A stretch of 64,000 nt of DNA from Desulfovibrio gilichinskyi (GTDB lineage: Bacteria > Desulfobacterota > Desulfovibrionia > Desulfovibrionales > Desulfovibrionaceae), in NCBI RefSeq assembly GCF_900177375.1, contig NZ_FWZU01000007.1, positions 58,657 to 122,656 on the forward strand, given 5' to 3'. A program made the position numbers and the translations under genes. Shown here piece after piece: positions 52,148 through 61,803 of the stretch. The notes under the pieces are model-generated. The model had not been told where the DNA came from. It searched no databases and saw only the letters and a program-made list of their open reading frames with translations. Position 1 is the stretch's first letter, and every line of letters begins with the position of its first letter.

Positions 52148-53050
52148 TTATGTTGTCTCAGTTTGCGGGCTAAGTACGCGGGATGTGATTCTACCTTCCA
52201 TTACAATAAGGAGCACCGCTGAAATGATGAGTAAGCTTCCGAAATACCCGGTCCAGTCGAAACTTTCATTCCACCACCACCACGCGAGCAGGGCGGCAAC
52301 GACAGGTTCAAGCGTAGCAATGACAGATGCCGTTGTGGCTTCAAGCCATTTTAAACCTGCGTAATAAACAGTGTATGCACCGTAGGTACAAACTATTGCA
52401 AGTGTGATAATACATATCCATGAAGTCGGGGTTTTGTGATGAAATTCGAAAAAAGGAAGCAATCCTAGCGCGCCGATCGGAAGGGCATAGAGAAAAATTG
52501 TAGGAGTTGAGTAGCGGGCGAAAAAAGTTTTTCCGAAAATATAATAAAGCGCGTATGTGAATCCGGAGGTCAGGCCGCATAAGAGTCCGAACCATGTGAA
52601 GGTTAATTCTTTTCCGGTTCCGAAAATTTGAGGCCCGAGTGATACGCATACAACTCCGAGAATTGTCATGGAGAGGGCGCATAGTTTAATCGGACCCATT
52701 TTTTCGCCGAGGAAAAGCCATGACATGAATGCAACCCATGCCGGAGCCGTGTAAAGAAGCACTGACGCAAGTGCTGCGCCAACTCCATGCACGGCTAATT
52801 GATAAGATCCGTAAAAAACGGTGACACCGACTATCCCGAAGCAGACGACAAAAGGGATGTCTTTAACAGCTATTTTAAGGGCACGCATACGGTATGCATG
52901 GACAGCGAAAAGTATCCATGCGATTAGAGCTCTCCAGAATGCGTTTTCCAGAGGCGGAATCCCCTGTTCAAGGGGGAATTTAGAAACAGGTCCGATGAGG
53001 CTCCACATGACTGCAGCTGTAAGTATTAGTATGCATCCTCGTAAGTTCAC
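52148..53050 (-). CDS. EamA/DMT-family transporter
   Basis: 300 residues, about ten hydrophobic helices in two internal EamA repeats (first ILILTAAVMWSLIGPVSKF, second AIVCTYGAYTVYYAGLKWLE...). Inner-membrane metabolite exporter type; substrate unknown. GTG start with GAGGG 7 bases upstream. Confidence 0.9.
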   Translation of the reverse strand: MNLRGCILILTAAVMWSLIGPVSKFPLEQGIPPLENAFWRALIAWILFAVHAYRMRALKIAVKDIPFVVCFGIVGVTVFYGSYQLAVHGVGAALASVLLYTAPAWVAFMSWLFLGEKMGPIKLCALSMTILGVVCVSLGPQIFGTGKELTFTWFGLLCGLTSGFTYALYYIFGKTFFARYSTPTIFLYALPIGALGLLPFFEFHHKTPTSWICIITLAIVCTYGAYTVYYAGLKWLEATTASVIATLEPVVAALLAWWWWNESFDWTGYFGSLLIISAVLLIVMEGRITSRVLSPQTETT

Positions 53051-53202
53051 GTGTGGCCCTCGAATATTCTGGTTTGATTATTACGGAACAGCAGATTTAT
53101 TAAAATTTACAGTTGGATTGAGTATCAGAGTTGTATGCTTTTTCCATTACATCGTCAAAGATCTATCGCAGGATAGAACCATATAAAGTCAGGAGATTAA
53201 TT

Positions 53203-54048
53203 ATGGATAATAAGAATTTAAAAGAATGTTCAAGAGTAGTTGCAACGGAAAATGATGAAGGATTGCGACTCGATAAATTTTTGATTGTTTTACTCCCTGA
53301 AACAGGTCTTCGTCAGCGCAGAAGGATTGTTGAAAACGGTCTGGTTTCTGTAAACGGACGGAGCGCAAAGCCGGGGCTTAAAATGTTTGTCGGAGCTGAA
53401 GTTGTTTTATATGAAAAAACTGACGCAGACAGCACCGAAAATCTTTTGCCGCATCTTACCATAATCAAAGAAACTGACGATTATGCCGCTGTCTTAAAAC
53501 CGGCAGGGATGCATTCCGCTTCCATCGCCGGAAGTATGGAAAGTTCCGCGCAGGATTGTCTTGAAGAACTTTTCATGGAGAAAAATCCGATTTTAATTAA
53601 CAGACTGGATTATTCAACTTCCGGAATACTGCTGGTAGCATTCGGACATGAACAGGCCCGTTTGTTTAAAGAGTATGAAGAAGAAGGAAAAGTTGAAAAA
53701 GAATATTACGCCAGAGTTCTGGGTAATCCTGATTCTGAGTTTGTTGTCAAAAAAGAGCTTGATACTGATTCCCGCACTGTAACCAAAGTGCTGGACGACG
53801 GCTCTGACAGACTCCGCTGGAGCTACGTTGACCGTATGGCCGACTTAGGCAACGGCGTATCCTTGGTTAAAGTCAGAATCGCAAAGGGCGCGCGTCATCA
53901 GATCAGAGCACATCTTGCTTCCGCAGGATTCCCGATTGTGGGTGATGATGTTTACGGACAGGCTTCTGCCGGTGAAAAAATGTATCTGCACAATCACCTG
54001 ATTTCGTTTGAAGGATTCAGAGCTGAGTGTGAGCCTGATTGGGATTAA
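53203..54048 (+). CDS. RluA-family pseudouridine synthase
   Basis: 281 residues. N-terminal S4 RNA-binding domain (LDKFLIVLLPETGLRQRRRI), then the RluA catalytic domain with INRLDYSTSGILL (catalytic Asp in RLD) and the C-terminal GARHQIRAHLAS. It isomerises uridine in rRNA or tRNA; the target is unknown. AGGAG at 53191-53195 supports the ATG 53203 over an upstream in-frame ATG at 53131. Confidence 0.9.
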   Translation: MDNKNLKECSRVVATENDEGLRLDKFLIVLLPETGLRQRRRIVENGLVSVNGRSAKPGLKMFVGAEVVLYEKTDADSTENLLPHLTIIKETDDYAAVLKPAGMHSASIAGSMESSAQDCLEELFMEKNPILINRLDYSTSGILLVAFGHEQARLFKEYEEEGKVEKEYYARVLGNPDSEFVVKKELDTDSRTVTKVLDDGSDRLRWSYVDRMADLGNGVSLVKVRIAKGARHQIRAHLASAGFPIVGDDVYGQASAGEKMYLHNHLISFEGFRAECEPDWD

Positions 54049-54074
54049 GTTTCGCGGGTTATATATTATGAACG

Positions 54075-54113
54075 AGAAATCCCCCTTGGAGCTGTGCTTC
54101 AAGGGGGATTTCT
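54075..54113 (+). terminator. Terminator after pseudouridine synthase
   Basis: Perfect 13-bp stem with CCCCC/GGGGG core, 13-base loop; the T run is short. Confidence 0.75.
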
Positions 54114-54142
54114 CTGTTTGAGTGAACAAGTAATATATAGTA

Positions 54143-54964
54143 TTATTTTACTATAGTGATTTTTTCCGTAGGTATTTGAATTTTTACAAATTTACCTTTT
54201 GATGTTTTGAATTCTATATAAGATTGAGTTCCAATATTAGTCAACAGAACCGTAGAGTTTTTAACTAAGAGGTCTGAGCTTGTCGCCAATTCGTCAAAAA
54301 GAATAGTCTGATTTTTAAAAATATTTTTGTAGTGCCTGTTCACAATTAGTATTGGCTCTTCAACTCTGATACCAATTTTGCAAAGAGTGTTGTTTACTAA
54401 TACGGTTAACGTTGGAGGCATTAGTAATGGGAGTAAAAATATTGGTAATAAGAAGTATCTATTTTGATAATATTTTTCGACCCAATCAAAAGAGTATAAA
54501 CAATAAATTATAAGAGCTATTATGAATGTAAAAAAACATAAAATATTATAATCTGAATCGTGTTTTGACATATTGCTTAAATATAATATCCTGTATGCAA
54601 TAAAAGAAAATGTATATAATGAATAGTTGAAGCGCTCTTTTATCTTCTTGCTTTTTGTAATTTTTGTTATGGAGATAAGTATGATGTCTAGTGGAAGTAA
54701 TAGAGCAAAGAAAAAAACAGCAACAAGAAATAGGTAGTATACGATAAATAAAAATGAGGTGAAGCATAATAAAAAATATTCTCCAAGAAGTAACTCTACG
54801 GGAAAATGGCGAATGCTAATGAAATATATTGTAAAAATTAGAGCTCCAAGAAAAAGAAAAATACCAAATATTTGTTTAAATATTTGGTAAGCGTTTGGGA
54901 ATTTTGACTGGATAGTCCGTAGATCCTTAAGAAAAAGGTTAGGTTGTTCTTCTACAATGTTCAT
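54143..54964 (-). CDS. Orphan multipass membrane protein
   Basis: 273 residues. About five to six hydrophobic helices in the first 190 residues, very rich in Phe/Ile/Leu, then a C-terminal soluble part of 80 residues that looks like beta strands (SSDLLVKNSTVLLTNIGTQS). No family recognised. The gene is clearly more AT-rich than its neighbours, which suggests recent arrival. No clear promoter. Confidence 0.6.
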   Translation of the reverse strand: MNIVEEQPNLFLKDLRTIQSKFPNAYQIFKQIFGIFLFLGALIFTIYFISIRHFPVELLLGEYFLLCFTSFLFIVYYLFLVAVFFFALLLPLDIILISITKITKSKKIKERFNYSLYTFSFIAYRILYLSNMSKHDSDYNILCFFTFIIALIIYCLYSFDWVEKYYQNRYFLLPIFLLPLLMPPTLTVLVNNTLCKIGIRVEEPILIVNRHYKNIFKNQTILFDELATSSDLLVKNSTVLLTNIGTQSYIEFKTSKGKFVKIQIPTEKITIVK

Positions 54965-55033
54965 GTCTGCTCCATATTAATCGTAATAATTTGTAATCTA
55001 CGTGTGTTGTAAGGTAAATGTTTTCTGTTTACT

Positions 55034-55073
55034 AAAAAATCCCGCCCAGCTCCTAAAAGCCAAACGGGATTTA
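55034..55073 (-). terminator. Terminator of ftsY
   Basis: On the minus strand, ATCCCG pairs with CGGGAT around an imperfect inner stem, followed by six T. Confidence 0.75.
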
Positions 55074-55097
55074 TATTCAAATCGTATATTCAATCTT

Positions 55098-56711
55098 CTA
55101 CATCAATAAAGCCTTAGCAAAATCAGCACCGTTGAATGGGCGCAGATCTTCCATTTTTTCACCTAGTCCGATGAAGGTAATGGGGATTTTGTGTTGCATG
55201 GTCACGGCAATCATGATTCCGCCTTTTGCTGTTCCATCTAGCTTGGTGAGGATTAATTCATCCACCCCGATTGCTTCGTTGAAAAGCTTTGTCTGAGACA
55301 TGGCGTTCTGTCCGGTTGTTGCGTCAATGACCAGAACACAGCGGTGCGGGGCTTCATCGTGTTTTTTACCTAAAACTCTTCTTATTTTAAGGAGTTCTTC
55401 CATCAGGTTGGTCTTGGTGTGCAGTCTTCCTGCTGTATCAAGAAGCATCAGGTCGTAGCCGTTTTTAACTGCGTAATCTATTGCTTCATACGCTACTGCG
55501 GCAGGGTCGGAGCCTTCTGCTTTTGCAAAGAATCCTGCTCCTACGCGTTTAGCCCAGATCTCAAGCTGTCCGATTGCTGCGGCGCGGAAAGTATCACCCG
55601 CAACGATTAGAACCTTGCGGCCCTGCATCTGTTCGCGGTGGGCGATCTTTGCAATGGTGGTGGTTTTACCGACACCGTTAACCCCGATCATCATTACAAC
55701 TTCGGGCGGATTGTATGCTTTAATGCGCTTAGGAACTTTGAAAACTTCGTCCAGTTCTGCTCGCAGAAGATCTTTGAAATTTTCAGGATTTGTTTCACCG
55801 CTGTTGCGTATTCTGGCTTTCATGCGGCTCACCAACTCGGAAGTTGCTTCAAAGCCTACATCTGCCATGATTAGAATTTCTTCAAATTCTTCCCAGAAAT
55901 TGTCATCAAATGCGGAGTGACTTGAAAGAAGAGAATCAAGACGTTTGGTAATCTGTTCTCGTGTTTTGGAAAGTCCTTCGGAAAGTTTAATGAAGAGACG
56001 GCTTCGTTCATCTTCTTCATCTTCAAGCTCAAGAGCCAGAGCCAGACGATACTGCAATTCAGAGCGAAATTCTTCGACATGTTCATAGTCCATGTCGCTT
56101 AGCCATTCTTTGAAGCGGGCGACGAAATCTTCAGCTTCTTTGGCCGGGGCTTCGAGTGCTTTCAGCAGAAAAGTAAGGCGCGCCCAGAGATCTTCTCCGG
56201 CAGTATCAATGCCGTCAAGAATGAGGTCAAGCCATACGGAAAGGCGTGGATCTGCCTGTTGCAGAGCTTTGGTAAGGTCACTCTGCCACTGCGGCTTGTC
56301 GGCATCCGGCTTGGCTTCTGTAGCCATGATCGGCTCAATTATTCTTGCCTTACCGTCTTTTAGCTTAGCGGAAGTTTCTATTTCTGGTTGGGGATCAGGG
56401 GCAGGTTTAGGAGTCGCAACAGTTTCAGATACTGGGGCGGAAACAGGTTCCGGCACAGGAGTTGTTTCTGGCGTTGATGTGGCTTCTACCTTGGGTTCAG
56501 GCTTAGAATCTTGCGTAGCCGCAGGTTTTTGTGCAACTGCTTTTGTCAGTTCAACTGTTTCTCTTTGGATAGGAGCTTCTTGTTGCGCAGAATCTTTCGG
56601 CGCAATTTCTTGGATCGGTTGTTCCTTATCGCCTAAATATTCTTTGAGAGCTTTTGCGGCTCTATCTTCCGGGCTGACCCATAGTTTTTTTACTTTAGAA
56701 AAAAATCCCAT
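55098..56711 (-). CDS. ftsY: Signal recognition particle receptor FtsY
   Basis: 537 residues. Long acidic Glu/Pro/Thr-rich region (40-145), then helical N domain and GTPase G domain: P loop GVNGVGKTTTIAKI, DTFRAAAIGQLE, DTAGRLHTK, TKLDGTAKGG and GLGEKMEDLRPF. It is the membrane receptor for ribosome-SRP complexes. AAAGGGG before the ATG. A terminator lies downstream. Divergent from asnS. Confidence 0.97.
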   Translation of the reverse strand: MGFFSKVKKLWVSPEDRAAKALKEYLGDKEQPIQEIAPKDSAQQEAPIQRETVELTKAVAQKPAATQDSKPEPKVEATSTPETTPVPEPVSAPVSETVATPKPAPDPQPEIETSAKLKDGKARIIEPIMATEAKPDADKPQWQSDLTKALQQADPRLSVWLDLILDGIDTAGEDLWARLTFLLKALEAPAKEAEDFVARFKEWLSDMDYEHVEEFRSELQYRLALALELEDEEDERSRLFIKLSEGLSKTREQITKRLDSLLSSHSAFDDNFWEEFEEILIMADVGFEATSELVSRMKARIRNSGETNPENFKDLLRAELDEVFKVPKRIKAYNPPEVVMMIGVNGVGKTTTIAKIAHREQMQGRKVLIVAGDTFRAAAIGQLEIWAKRVGAGFFAKAEGSDPAAVAYEAIDYAVKNGYDLMLLDTAGRLHTKTNLMEELLKIRRVLGKKHDEAPHRCVLVIDATTGQNAMSQTKLFNEAIGVDELILTKLDGTAKGGIMIAVTMQHKIPITFIGLGEKMEDLRPFNGADFAKALLM

Positions 56712-56942
56712 TGAAATCCCCTTTGAAATCTATTTTGAATTGCGGAAGATAGCGCAGTCGGAGCCGATACGCAACTATCTATAGGCTCTAACCTCCGTTG
56801 CGGCTATCAATATATCAGCTTATTTTTCAGTTCGCGAAGGTTTACCCTTTGTCATTCATCATTTATAGAGATCCACAAGTTTGTTGAAATTTACACGTCT
56901 TACATATACATCTGTGCGAAACGCAATTAATGGAGACTTTTT

Positions 56943-58334
56943 ATGAAAAGAACATGCATAAAGGCAGCTTTGAATGCGGAAAGCCCCGTATCCGATATTC
57001 TTATTAAAGGATGGGTCCGCACTAAGCGTGACAGTAAAGGGTTTTCATTTCTGGAAGTAAACGATGGTTCCTGCATTACGAATATTCAGGTCATAATTGA
57101 TCATACTCCTGAAATTGAAGCAGTGCTTGAACATATATATACCGGCGCATCTGTCAGCGTACTTGGAGAACTTATCGAATCTCCGGGTAAAGGGCAGAAA
57201 TGGGAAGTCCGCGGTAAATCTATTGAGCTGCTCGGCGCAGCTGATCCGGAAACCTTTCCTCTCCAGAAGAAACGCCATTCTGACGAATTTTTAAGAACAA
57301 TTGCTCATCTTCGTCCTCGTACAAATAAATTCGGAGCAATGTTCCGTATCCGTGCTGAACTTTCCTTTGCTGTGCATCAGTTTTTCCGCGATAAAGGCTT
57401 TTTTTATGTCCATACTCCCATTATCACCGGATCAGACTGTGAAGGTGCTGGAGAAATGTTCAGAGTAACATCTCTTGATCACGACTCACTCGCCAAACTC
57501 GGCAAAGCAGAGCAGGGCGCTAATGATTTCTTCGGTAAAGAATCTCACCTGACAGTTTCAGGACAGCTTTCTGCGGAAATGTATGCGCTTGCACTCGGCA
57601 GTGTTTATACTTTCGGCCCAACCTTCCGCGCTGAAAAATCAAACACTCCCCGCCACGCTGCGGAATTTTGGATGATTGAACCTGAGGTTGCGTTTGCAGA
57701 TCTTGAAGATAATATGGATCTCAGTGAGGAGATGGTAAAATATCTCATCAATCATATCCTTGATAAATGCGCTGATGATATTGAGTTGTTTGCTAAGTTT
57801 GTTGATAAAACTTTGATGGATACTCTCAAAAATATCACAGAGAATACTTTTGAGCGTGTAGCTTACACTGATGCAATCGAGCTTTTGAAAAAGTGCAAAA
57901 AGGCTGATAAATTTGAATTTAAGCCTGAATACGGTCTTGATCTGCAAACTGAGCATGAAAGATATCTCACCGAAGAGCATTTCAAGAAGCCTGTAATTGT
58001 TTATGACTATCCTGTTGAAATTAAGCCTTTTTATATGCGCCTTAATGATGACGGTAAAACAGTTGCCGCCATGGATTTACTTGTCCCTAGAATCGGTGAA
58101 CTTATCGGCGGTTCTCAGCGTGAAGAAAGACTTGATGTGCTTGAACGCAGAATAACTGAAATGGGAATGGAAACAGAAGATTACTGGTGGTATCTGGACA
58201 GCCGTCGTTTCGGAACCGCGCCTCATGCCGGATTCGGAATGGGATTTGAGCGCATGCTTATGATGATCACCGGAGTTACCAATATACGTGACGTAATACC
58301 TTTCCCGAGAACTCCCAAGAGTCTTGAATTCTAA
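56943..58334 (+). CDS. asnS: Asparaginyl-tRNA synthetase
   Basis: 463 residues. N-terminal OB-fold ([20 protein letters not shown]) and class II catalytic domain: motif 2 [20 protein letters not shown] and motif 3 [12 protein letters not shown]. It charges tRNA-Asn. GGAG before the ATG; terminator at 58358. Confidence 0.97.
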   Translation: MKRTCIKAALNAESPVSDILIKGWVRTKRDSKGFSFLEVNDGSCITNIQVIIDHTPEIEAVLEHIYTGASVSVLGELIESPGKGQKWEVRGKSIELLGAADPETFPLQKKRHSDEFLRTIAHLRPRTNKFGAMFRIRAELSFAVHQFFRDKGFFYVHTPIITGSDCEGAGEMFRVTSLDHDSLAKLGKAEQGANDFFGKESHLTVSGQLSAEMYALALGSVYTFGPTFRAEKSNTPRHAAEFWMIEPEVAFADLEDNMDLSEEMVKYLINHILDKCADDIELFAKFVDKTLMDTLKNITENTFERVAYTDAIELLKKCKKADKFEFKPEYGLDLQTEHERYLTEEHFKKPVIVYDYPVEIKPFYMRLNDDGKTVAAMDLLVPRIGELIGGSQREERLDVLERRITEMGMETEDYWWYLDSRRFGTAPHAGFGMGFERMLMMITGVTNIRDVIPFPRTPKSLEF

Positions 58335-58357
58335 AAATTAACTTACCGATATTAATA

Positions 58358-58380
58358 GGGGCCGCATGTGCGGCCCTTTT
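58358..58380 (+). terminator. Rho-independent terminator of asnS
   Basis: 8-bp GC stem (GGGCCGCA/TGCGGCCC), 2-base loop, four T. Reads into the leader of the AraC gene. Confidence 0.85.
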
Positions 58381-58388
58381 GTAATTTT

Positions 58389-59270
58389 ATGCTTACTATT
58401 CCACGTCATATCAAGTCTTCAACTGACATCCCGAGTATTTTTCTGGATGGACTTACTCTTGTCCAGTACCAAAGACGCAGTTCTGATTTTAAACATGAAA
58501 TTTGCGTATCCCAGCATTCGCTGGTTTTTATTCTTGAGGGAACCAAGTTAATCCATTCCGCTTCCGGTGATATCAAGCTTGGAAAAGGGGAAGCGTTTTT
58601 TATCCGCAAGGGATGCCATATAATGTCTGAAATGGTTCCTGAAGCAGGCGGTGTGTTTAATACTATTCTCTTCTTTTTTAATGATTCAATGTTCAATGAA
58701 TTTGTAGATTCATTGAACATTGAAGGTTCTCCAAGTAATTCTGAAGTTCCTTCTGTCTTTAAAGTGGCGAGAAGTGAACCTATAGAGATATATCTGTCGT
58801 CTATTGCTCCTCTTTTCGGGACACCTCTTGCGCGTGATGAGCAGTTCCTTCGCCTCAAAGTGCGTGAGCTTCTTCATTATATATGTGCGTCTGAAGGAAA
58901 CGAAGCCTTTATTAATTTTTTATATTCCTGCCGTAATGAAATGAAGAGCGATCTAGCTTCGACCATGGAACGGTACTTCAACAAAAATATCAGTTTAGAA
59001 GATATGGCGGAGCTTTCCGGGCGGAGTCTATCAACATTTAAGCGCGAATTTCAAAAATTATTCGGAACCACTCCTGCACGATGGATTCGTGACCGCAGGC
59101 TTGCATGGTCCGCGCAGTTGATACGCAATTCTGCTAAAAGTATCTCTGAAATATCTTATGAATCCGGATATGAAAGCCTTTCTCACTTCAGCAGTCTCTT
59201 CCGTAAAAATTACGGTATAACTCCTCGCGAATACCGATCTGGACTTAAATCATCAAAATCTGAACTTTAA
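58389..59270 (+). CDS. AraC-family transcription regulator
   Basis: 293 residues from ATG 58389; a GTG at 58368 lies inside the terminator and is unlikely. N-terminal cupin-type domain about 10-150 (HSASGDIKLGKGEAFFIRKG), C-terminal AraC HTH 190-290 (ISEISYESGYESLSHFSSLF). Ligand unknown. The adjacent NHL-type lipoprotein gene may be a target. Contains a perfect 17-bp inverted repeat (58685-58724). Confidence 0.92.
   Translation: MLTIPRHIKSSTDIPSIFLDGLTLVQYQRRSSDFKHEICVSQHSLVFILEGTKLIHSASGDIKLGKGEAFFIRKGCHIMSEMVPEAGGVFNTILFFFNDSMFNEFVDSLNIEGSPSNSEVPSVFKVARSEPIEIYLSSIAPLFGTPLARDEQFLRLKVRELLHYICASEGNEAFINFLYSCRNEMKSDLASTMERYFNKNISLEDMAELSGRSLSTFKREFQKLFGTTPARWIRDRRLAWSAQLIRNSAKSISEISYESGYESLSHFSSLFRKNYGITPREYRSGLKSSKSEL
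58685..58724. repeat. Perfect 17-bp inverted repeat inside the AraC gene
   Basis: Arms 58685-58701 and 58708-58724 are exact reverse complements, separated by TTGTAG. The hairpin lies within codons for MFNEF...SLNI between the cupin and HTH parts. AT-rich arms, no T run. Confidence 0.95.
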
Positions 59271-59329
59271 ACGAGAGTCAGTGTGCTTTTTTTTCTATAG
59301 CTTACTTCAAAACAACCAAGGAGGAAGTT

Positions 59330-60208
59330 ATGAAAAGATATGTAATGACTTTTGTATGTCTTATGCTGGCAATGCAGCTCGGTGCATGTTCAGCAAAGAG
59401 CATGAAGGTAGAAGGATTCTCATCGCCGGAAAGTGTTATAACTGATGGTACTTATTTTTATGTTTCCAATGTCGGTAAGGAACTTAAGCCGATGGATAAG
59501 GATGGCGACGGGTTTATTTCCCGTTTGTCTGCCAAGGGCAAAATTATGGATAGGCAGTTTATAAGCGGCCTTGATGCTCCCAAAGGAATGACTGTTAATA
59601 ACGGTATCCTTTATGTGGCGGATATTGATAAAGTTAAAGGCTTTTCAGTTTCTAATGGAAAGCAGGTTTTTGACCTTGATTTCTCTGCGCAGGGAACATC
59701 ACTCCTTAACGATATGACTGTTGTTGATGATAATACCCTGCTGGTATCGTCAACTGACGTCGGAGCCGTGTATGAAATATTACTTAAACCAGTCCCGACA
59801 TTACGAAAAATCGACTCAAATGTTGATCTTGTCGCAGCTAACGGTATTTATTTTGAGCGTGAAACAGGAACATTGTATGTAGCTGCTTACGGCAGCAATA
59901 ATAAATCCAATGGTTTTATTGGAAAAGGTAAGCTTGAGAGCGGCAAGCTGGATTTTAAGAAAATATATACTGTCGGGGGATTGTATGACGGCATAGCCGT
60001 AAATGATGGAAAAGTGTATTTTTCTGACTGGGTTACTTATGAGAAAAAAGGTGTTCTTAAAGAATTTGATTTAGCATCAGGTAAAACACTTACACTTGAT
60101 TTATCCGAAAAAATCGGCGGACCTGCTGATTTTTATATGGATAAGGATAGTAAAATGTTGTGGATTCCCATGATGATGGAAAACTCTTTGTTAATTACTC
60201 CGTATTAA
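59330..60208 (+). CDS. NHL/SMP-30-like beta-propeller lipoprotein
   Basis: 292 residues. Lipobox LGAC gives C20. The mature part has six-bladed-propeller-type repeats (LYVADIDKVKGFSVS; LLVSSTDVGAVYEI; LYVAAYGSNN; VYFSDWV) as in SMP-30/gluconolactonase or NHL proteins. No clear metal-binding site, so the substrate is unknown. AAGGAGGAA before ATG; terminator downstream. Confidence 0.83.
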   Translation: MKRYVMTFVCLMLAMQLGACSAKSMKVEGFSSPESVITDGTYFYVSNVGKELKPMDKDGDGFISRLSAKGKIMDRQFISGLDAPKGMTVNNGILYVADIDKVKGFSVSNGKQVFDLDFSAQGTSLLNDMTVVDDNTLLVSSTDVGAVYEILLKPVPTLRKIDSNVDLVAANGIYFERETGTLYVAAYGSNNKSNGFIGKGKLESGKLDFKKIYTVGGLYDGIAVNDGKVYFSDWVTYEKKGVLKEFDLASGKTLTLDLSEKIGGPADFYMDKDSKMLWIPMMMENSLLITPY

Positions 60209-60239
60209 TGAACCCAAGTTTAACATTCCTGATAAAGTT

Positions 60240-60271
60240 ATCCCCCTTCTATATATAGAAGGGGGATTTTT
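60240..60271 (+). terminator. Terminator after the propeller lipoprotein
   Basis: Stem ATCCCCCTTCTAT paired with ATAGAAGGGGGAT, then T run. Confidence 0.92.
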
Positions 60272-60278
60272 AGTGATG

Positions 60279-60737
60279 CTATTTTATAGGCAAAAGCAGT
60301 AAGGTCACTAGATGTTCAGGGGCAGTGGCATGAGGATCGTTAAGATACTGCTCAAAACCTGGGCCGCCTGCGCATTCTTCATTACTTTCCTGCAACCATT
60401 TTGCAAGTTCTGTCCAGCTCTCGGTAAGTTTGTCATAAGGCCCAAGGTGTGCTGTTACGGCATATCTGCCGCTTTTAACTTCTTTGATTTTAACATCACC
60501 GACGGTGGGAACTTCTTTATCTATTGTGATGCATGCTTCTGATCGCAAGTTTTCAGCAGGGGTTTTCATAGGGTCGTCGTAGTAAATTCCAAATGATTTT
60601 GTCCTTTCTGTAAACAGCCCGTGTTCTCCGGCCCAAGAGGCAAGCTTCATCCATGCAACTTCCACTTCCTGATATGGTCCTACATGTTCAACATAAGCCA
60701 GTTTCATAGTATCAAGAGTCCAGATTTTAACGTCCAT
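60279..60737 (-). CDS. GyrI-like effector-binding protein
   Basis: 152 residues, a single GyrI-like/AraC effector-binding domain (YVEHVGPYQEVEVAWMKLAS; GRYAVTAHLGPYDKLTESW). These bind hydrophobic drugs or, in SbmC, DNA gyrase. It follows the AraC-GyrI gene by 28 bases on the same strand. The two share the fold and probably the ligand. Confidence 0.85.
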   Translation of the reverse strand: MDVKIWTLDTMKLAYVEHVGPYQEVEVAWMKLASWAGEHGLFTERTKSFGIYYDDPMKTPAENLRSEACITIDKEVPTVGDVKIKEVKSGRYAVTAHLGPYDKLTESWTELAKWLQESNEECAGGPGFEQYLNDPHATAPEHLVTLLLLPIK

Positions 60738-60765
60738 TTTATGCTCCGTTAAGTTAGGTGTTATA

Positions 60766-61659
60766 TTAAAAAATGCCTAAATAGATTTCAGTTATCAGTT
60801 CTTCCGGAGAAGTGTCCTCAGGTGCATTTATATATTTCTCAAAATACGGGGTATCGTTTCTGAGTTGATATTTGCTTGCTGGAAGCCATTTACCATAAAG
60901 TTCTTTGCATGCTTCTTCAAGTCCGTCATATGGTCCGTAGTGAGTTCCTACGGCGTACTTTCCTCCGGGAACGGTTTGAATTCCTATTTCGCCTTCCGGC
61001 AGAATATTACCGGGGATGCTCATGCACGCGTCATATCTGATTTTACATGCTGGAGTTACTGACGGAGAGTCATAACACAGTCCCAGAAATTCTGTCTGAT
61101 TACTTAAAAGTCCTTTTGGACCTGCCCATCCGCAAAGTTTATTCCATGCCTTGTCTACCTCAAAATATGATCCGATATGGCGGACAAAAGCTACTGACGT
61201 CTCTTCTCGTTCGCATATTTCAACTTTTAAGGTTAGCGGCGAATCGTTTATTCTAAGTTTTCCAGCTGAAATGTCTGGAAAGTAGTGAATTCCGCTGTTA
61301 ACAGGAGGCGCGGCAACTTCTCGTGATTTAAGCCTGTAATCGCTGGGAGGCAGTTTAAACATTTTTTTAAATGCCCGGCTGAACGTTTCTGGAGATTCAT
61401 ATTGAGCGTCAAGGCTGATATTAATAATGGAGTCATTCTCATAGCAAAGTTTATATGCGGCTTTCTCAAGTCTTAAGCGGCGGATATGTTCTTTTAAGCT
61501 TTCACCGATCATACCTTTAAATATACGGTGAAAGTGAATTACTGAAAAGCATGCAGCTTCAGCCAGTTCTTCCGGTGGAAGTTCGCGGTCCAGATTTCTC
61601 TGAATAAACAATAGAACTTCCATCATTCTTTCGTTGTATGGTTTCAATATGTTCGACAT
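60766..61659 (-). CDS. AraC regulator fused to GyrI-like domain
   Basis: 297 residues. N-terminal AraC HTH (15-115, CFSVIHFHRIFKG; SPETFSRAFKKMFKLPPSDY) and C-terminal GyrI-like domain 140-297 (VAFVRHIGSYFEVDKAWNKL; GGKYAVGTHYGPYDGL). Family role: multidrug or stress-responsive activators such as Rob. Probably regulates its downstream partner and itself. Confidence 0.9.
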   Translation of the reverse strand: MSNILKPYNERMMEVLLFIQRNLDRELPPEELAEAACFSVIHFHRIFKGMIGESLKEHIRRLRLEKAAYKLCYENDSIINISLDAQYESPETFSRAFKKMFKLPPSDYRLKSREVAAPPVNSGIHYFPDISAGKLRINDSPLTLKVEICEREETSVAFVRHIGSYFEVDKAWNKLCGWAGPKGLLSNQTEFLGLCYDSPSVTPACKIRYDACMSIPGNILPEGEIGIQTVPGGKYAVGTHYGPYDGLEEACKELYGKWLPASKYQLRNDTPYFEKYINAPEDTSPEELITEIYLGIF

Positions 61660-61803
61660 TGATATCTCTTAATATTTCCATGTAAGGTAGTGCATGACAT
61701 TTTTTATCATTTTGAAATAGACGTAAGTGGAGGCTATATTGTCTTTAAAGTAAAGTAGATATTCGGGTTGCTGAATCACTGAGTATAGGTTTAATCTAAG
61801 ATT

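Noticed and set aside
58368..58388. GTG start for the AraC gene at 58368
   Set aside because: It lies inside the asnS terminator stem; ATG 58389 is preferred.
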